Program-made: the position numbers and the translations under genes
Shown: one piece after another, positions 61,081 through 64,000 of the stretch
How the letters are laid out: every line of letters starts with the position of its first letter
Position numbering within the stretch: the stretch's first letter is position 1
Notes under the pieces: model-generated
Databases searched by the model: none
The model's input: the letters and a program-made list of their open reading frames with translations, nothing else
Told to the model about the DNA's origin: nothing
DNA from: Dethiosulfovibrio russensis
Lineage (GTDB): Bacteria > Synergistota > Synergistia > Synergistales > Dethiosulfovibrionaceae
Assembly: GCF_021568855.1 (NCBI RefSeq)
Contig: NZ_JAKGUG010000011.1
Location: forward strand, 1-64,000
Length of the DNA stretch: 64,000 nt
Reading direction: 5' to 3'

Positions 61081-61202
61081 ATCCGTTTCTTATCAGGTTT
61101 CTTCACAACCACTATGTGCCAAGATAGACTTTGCCTTGAGCATCAGAATCACTTCCCTTGCCTTCTATTTCGGAACGGCACTGTAGACGTTGTGATAGTA
61201 AG

Positions 61203-61940
61203 TTACTCTTTCATCGCAATCCTGATCGCTTCCTCAAAATCTTCCTTGAAGGCGTTGAAACTCGGCATGTCTATTCGAATGGGATCTATCGTCCCGTTTC
61301 GGATCAGATCATTCAAAAGTTCCGACGTGCCCTCTTCACCTAAAGCTTCCCGCAAAACCTTTTTAGGCGCTCCCTTCTCGCTCGAATCGTTGCCCGAAAG
61401 CTCCTCAAATCTAGCACAATCACGATAGCTCTGCCCCTCCTGGACAGCGCAGAGTAACCAGCACTCGGATTTTGTCTTGGGGACCATGGCAACCCCCGTC
61501 CGTAGACCAGCTAGTTTGAATCCTGAAACTATGGACTTTCGTTTGTCGTCCCACTCCGATCTAGGAGAGGATCTGGTTCCATCGCAATCCCTGAAAAGGA
61601 TCGCCACGACCGATTGGCCCTGATCCTCCTTCATTTCAAGTGCATATCGTCCTAGCAGAAAGGCGTTTTTTCGAAAATAGGCGTTGCCTTTACCAGCTTT
61701 CGATCCCGAAAGGAATATCTTACGTCCTTTTTCTTTTAGATCCCCAAGCCCCTTTTCGGAGACGTAGGCCATAATATATGTTTCTAAGGGAGAGTAATTC
61801 AGGATAATATCAGCCAGTTTATCCACAAACAAAGCCATCGGTCCCGGTCTAAAGTCATCTTTTCCCAGACCGCAAAATCGCTCGCCGGAGGAACAGCTTC
61901 CCATATCGCTTGGTCCCTCCCCGCTCAGAAGGAATAACAT
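61203..61940 (-). CDS. TOPRIM-like (RloB / DUF4276-like) protein partner of the ATPase
   Basis: A 245-residue protein. It begins MLFLLSGEGPSDMG, a strand with an acidic turn like the Glu motif of TOPRIM folds, and continues with VVAILFRDCDGTRS (about 110-123), a DxD-type motif. This pattern is seen in RloB/DUF4276 proteins that accompany AAA ATPases in anti-phage systems. Four bases after the ATPase stop, so co-expressed. Nuclease activity is inferred only. Confidence 0.65.
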   Translation of the reverse strand: MLFLLSGEGPSDMGSCSSGERFCGLGKDDFRPGPMALFVDKLADIILNYSPLETYIMAYVSEKGLGDLKEKGRKIFLSGSKAGKGNAYFRKNAFLLGRYALEMKEDQGQSVVAILFRDCDGTRSSPRSEWDDKRKSIVSGFKLAGLRTGVAMVPKTKSECWLLCAVQEGQSYRDCARFEELSGNDSSEKGAPKKVLREALGEEGTSELLNDLIRNGTIDPIRIDMPSFNAFKEDFEEAIRIAMKE

Positions 61941-61944
61941 CCAC

Positions 61945-63081
61945 CTAGCTCTCCCGAATCTCTATAGGCTCTCTTAAGTCCGAATCTAGAAAGACCTCGC
62001 CAGGGCCGAGCAAGGTGAGTTTTTTCTTCACATCGGGAAGACCGAAAAAGCGGGTCGATTTGGTGTGTCCATCACGGTTTTTATAAAGCAGTATCACCGA
62101 GCGTTCGGCAACCTCATCGCTCAGATAATTCAATATCATAGGGCTGTGGGTCGTCACTATAACCTGACGATGAGACTCTACCATCCGCTGTACTAGCCTT
62201 TCCATCACCTCTGGGTTTATACCGTTTTCAATCTCGTCGAACAGAAGTATCCTGTCACCTCGGGCCAAAAGGGCGAAGATAGTGGCTAGACGAAGGGTTC
62301 CATCGTTCATGTGATGGGCCTCTGTAACTAGCTCTTCCTCGTATCTTTCTTTAAACTTCAACTCCTTCCAGCCACTACGTAGGGATTTTGTCTCTATATC
62401 CATTAGGTGAGGATATATCTCCCGCAGGGCATCGACGAGCTCCCTTCTCTCTTTCTCGATCATACCGTCGATAAAAGCCGATAGGCCCTCTCCTCCAGGT
62501 CCAACCTCCTCCACAGATCGGGCCCTTTCACGCATCTGAGGAGGCGAGAGCAAGTCCATGGACTTGATCGATCCTATAAGTCTTTTAAGCTCCAAGAGTT
62601 CGGGCTGTTCATCCAAGGAGGAGTCTTTTAGCTGAGAGAGGATCGACCCCTGATAATCAAATTCGATGCGGCGAAGTGAGCCAGACCCTATTCGGTAATG
62701 ACCGTCCTTAACCTCCATGAAAACGTCACCGCTATCGCTCTTCACCGACTCTTTAGTACAACGAAGAAACGTCTCTGCACAGTTAAACTGGCAGTCCCAG
62801 ACTATTGTTATTCCAGCCTCAACCTCTGCCGTTACCTTAAAGGAAATAACCCTTGCTAGGGCCCTCTGACCCAACCGAGAAGGAATGTCCTTCCAGTTCC
62901 AACGTCGCGACCTAGCCCAATCAGAAAGTTTGCCCCTCATCATCTGGCCGATAAAATCGATGGCCTGAAGCACCGTGGATTTTCCCGATCCGTTTAAGCC
63001 GATCAGACATGTAAAATCGCTCAACTCAAGTTCCATGTCGACTAGACTCTTAAATTTCTTTATTGATATACTTTTTATCAT
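61945..63081 (-). CDS. AAA/SMC-like ATPase (RecF/OLD-type)
   Basis: A 378-residue ATPase. ISIKKFKSLVDMELEL start, Walker A IGLNGSGKSTVL (about 27-38), signature-like HHMNDGTLRLATIFALL (about 265), Walker B ILLFDEIENGINP (about 286-298) and a VTTHSPMIL switch (about 318). It has no long coiled coil. Proteins of this type with a TOPRIM/nuclease partner form PARIS-, Gabija- or AbiL-like defence pairs. It is the first gene of the pair and is bounded by the duplicated terminator. Confidence 0.85.
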   Translation of the reverse strand: MIKSISIKKFKSLVDMELELSDFTCLIGLNGSGKSTVLQAIDFIGQMMRGKLSDWARSRRWNWKDIPSRLGQRALARVISFKVTAEVEAGITIVWDCQFNCAETFLRCTKESVKSDSGDVFMEVKDGHYRIGSGSLRRIEFDYQGSILSQLKDSSLDEQPELLELKRLIGSIKSMDLLSPPQMRERARSVEEVGPGGEGLSAFIDGMIEKERRELVDALREIYPHLMDIETKSLRSGWKELKFKERYEEELVTEAHHMNDGTLRLATIFALLARGDRILLFDEIENGINPEVMERLVQRMVESHRQVIVTTHSPMILNYLSDEVAERSVILLYKNRDGHTKSTRFFGLPDVKKKLTLLGPGEVFLDSDLREPIEIRES

Positions 63082-63175
63082 CTAAAGAACCTCGTTTCTA
63101 TGAGACATCACCTGCAATCGTGCTTATTTCATTCTACAGCAAAAAATCGATAGAGAGGCCTAGCTGGCCTCATTC

Positions 63176-63219
63176 CAAACACAAGGAGGATCGCCTTAAA
63201 AAGGCGATCCTCCTTTTAT
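63176..63219 (-). terminator. Terminator of the dipeptidase gene, copy 2 of a duplicated sequence
   Basis: A 13-base stem at 63185-63197 / 63201-63213, loop AAA. The first 37 bases (63176-63212) equal 61039-61075. T-rich flanks on both sides allow use in both directions. Confidence 0.8.
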
Positions 63220-63236
63220 TCGCTTTTCTTATCGAT

Positions 63237-64000
63237 TTACCTCTCGAACTTCCCCTTGACCACGGCCTTTCCGGCCTGGACCATCTTCCGTCCCATGGCG
63301 AACACCGAGTCCACCGAGAGATCGTCTCGGTTCAGCAGGACGACGTCTCCGTCGTTCCCCTCGGCTATTCTTCCCTTGCCGGGCAATCTGTAGATCGAGG
63401 CGGGAGTGGAGGTTATCACCTGAACGGCTGTCTCGAGAGGTATGCCCTCCTGTAGCACCGAGTCCCTGACCTCGGGCAGAAGCGATCTTGACGTCCCGAT
63501 GGACAGGCCGGTGAATGCGCCGTCGGAGTCGAAAAAGGGAAGGCTTCCCTGACCGTCGGAACTGAAGCTTATCCGCTCCGCCGGAACCCCCGAGTCCAGC
63601 AGCCTCTTAAGCCCTTGGCTGCACTTGACCTCGCCCTCCTCCAGAAACTGTGGGGTGGTGCTGGTCGTGAGATCCACCTGTCCGCCGGAAAGCCCGTATT
63701 CTATGGCGTCCTCGAAAAGATCGGGGTTTCTGTTGACGTGGGTCGGAAGGAACTGCCCCAGCCCCAGCTCGGTGGTCTCCACCACCTTCCTTATGGGGGA
63801 TAGCAATGCCGGACCGTCTCCCATATGGACGTTTATGACCCCCGACTTGCCTCCTATCATTCCGCCCACATGGGCCGAGGCAGCCAATTTGGAGAGCTCC
63901 TCGAAGGTTGGCTGAGACGAACGGTGATCCGAGATGGCCACCTCCCCTACCCCTACGAACAGGTCTATCAGTATCAGATCGTCCTTAACCGAGCCCATGA
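63237..64000 (-). CDS. iadA: Isoaspartyl dipeptidase (beta-aspartyl-peptidase), 5' end beyond the window
   Basis: About 254 residues of the C-terminal part of an amidohydrolase. GVGEVAISDHRSSQPTFEEL is close to the signature of IadA. HMGDGPALLSPIRK (metal His), LPTHVNRN (His) and SFSSDGQGSLPFFDSDG (Asp) complete the two-zinc site. The enzyme splits isoaspartyl dipeptides from damaged proteins. Family members are about 390 residues, so the first 130 or so residues lie past 64000; an in-frame ATG at 63998 is only internal. Confidence 0.88.
   Translation of the reverse strand, partial: MGSVKDDLILIDLFVGVGEVAISDHRSSQPTFEELSKLAASAHVGGMIGGKSGVINVHMGDGPALLSPIRKVVETTELGLGQFLPTHVNRNPDLFEDAIEYGLSGGQVDLTTSTTPQFLEEGEVKCSQGLKRLLDSGVPAERISFSSDGQGSLPFFDSDGAFTGLSIGTSRSLLPEVRDSVLQEGIPLETAVQVITSTPASIYRLPGKGRIAEGNDGDVVLLNRDDLSVDSVFAMGRKMVQAGKAVVKGKFER

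Overview
The window reads as a chromosome segment from a moderately GC-rich, anaerobic, amino-acid-using bacterium. The best clue to the phylum is a pair of proteins ending in a Synergist-CTERM-like tail (a GC(D/N)VG motif, a hydrophobic stretch and a basic end). The many amino-acid transporters, peptide and amide hydrolases, flavodoxins and ferredoxins fit a Synergistota member of the Dethiosulfovibrio type. That assignment is inference; no rRNA or marker search could be run.

Layout. 1-3,500 is an accessory patch: the end of an IS3-like element that has cut off the start of a UvrA-like ABC gene, a MarR regulator, and a decayed IS256-like element. 3,600-6,000 holds an acetyltransferase and two tandem solute-binding proteins with matching promoters. 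6,000-16,600 is a complete type I-C CRISPR-Cas locus on the minus strand. Its 28-repeat array sits between the interference genes (cas3-cas5c-cas8c-cas7) and the adaptation genes (cas4-cas1-cas2). Upstream of cas3 is a lone CRISPR-like repeat followed by a short guide-like sequence that matches, next to a TTC PAM, the likely -10 region of the cas promoter. This looks like a self-regulating crRNA-like RNA and is the most interesting signal here.

16,600-24,300 holds metabolic and transport genes, including an NSS-family transporter behind a leader peptide and terminator that look like a branched-chain amino-acid attenuator. 24,300-30,600 is an aromatic amino-acid operon (DAHP synthase, TyrA, AroA, AroC, fused AroKB) with a leader peptide rich in Tyr, Phe and Trp and a terminator. 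30,600-38,000 is a redox-stress-like cluster (flavodoxins, aldo/keto reductase, carboxymuconolactone decarboxylase-like protein, cupin) with AraC regulators, plus a cysteine-synthase-like gene divergent from an XRE-cupin regulator. 38,000-44,700 holds an amide hydrolase, a ferredoxin, an antiporter, PheA and a GGDEF/HD signalling protein. 44,700-45,600 is a small foreign patch (PD-(D/E)XK nuclease, broken RhuM gene).

47,500-54,250 is a full trpEGDCFBA operon with a leader peptide carrying three consecutive Trp codons and a multi-hairpin attenuator. 54,250-57,700 has an SPFH/NfeD pair, a free methionine sulfoxide reductase and an NhaC antiporter. 57,700-59,550 holds a surface beta-helix protein, a small peptide with a double-glycine-type motif, and a short IS-derived repeat. 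59,800-64,000 has a dicarboxylate/amino-acid symporter and an isoaspartyl dipeptidase. These are separated by an ATPase/TOPRIM-like gene pair flanked by two copies of the same terminator, a plausible inserted defence module.

Across the window three separate amino-acid operons appear to be controlled by translation-coupled transcription attenuation, and the CRISPR locus appears to control itself by an RNA guide.
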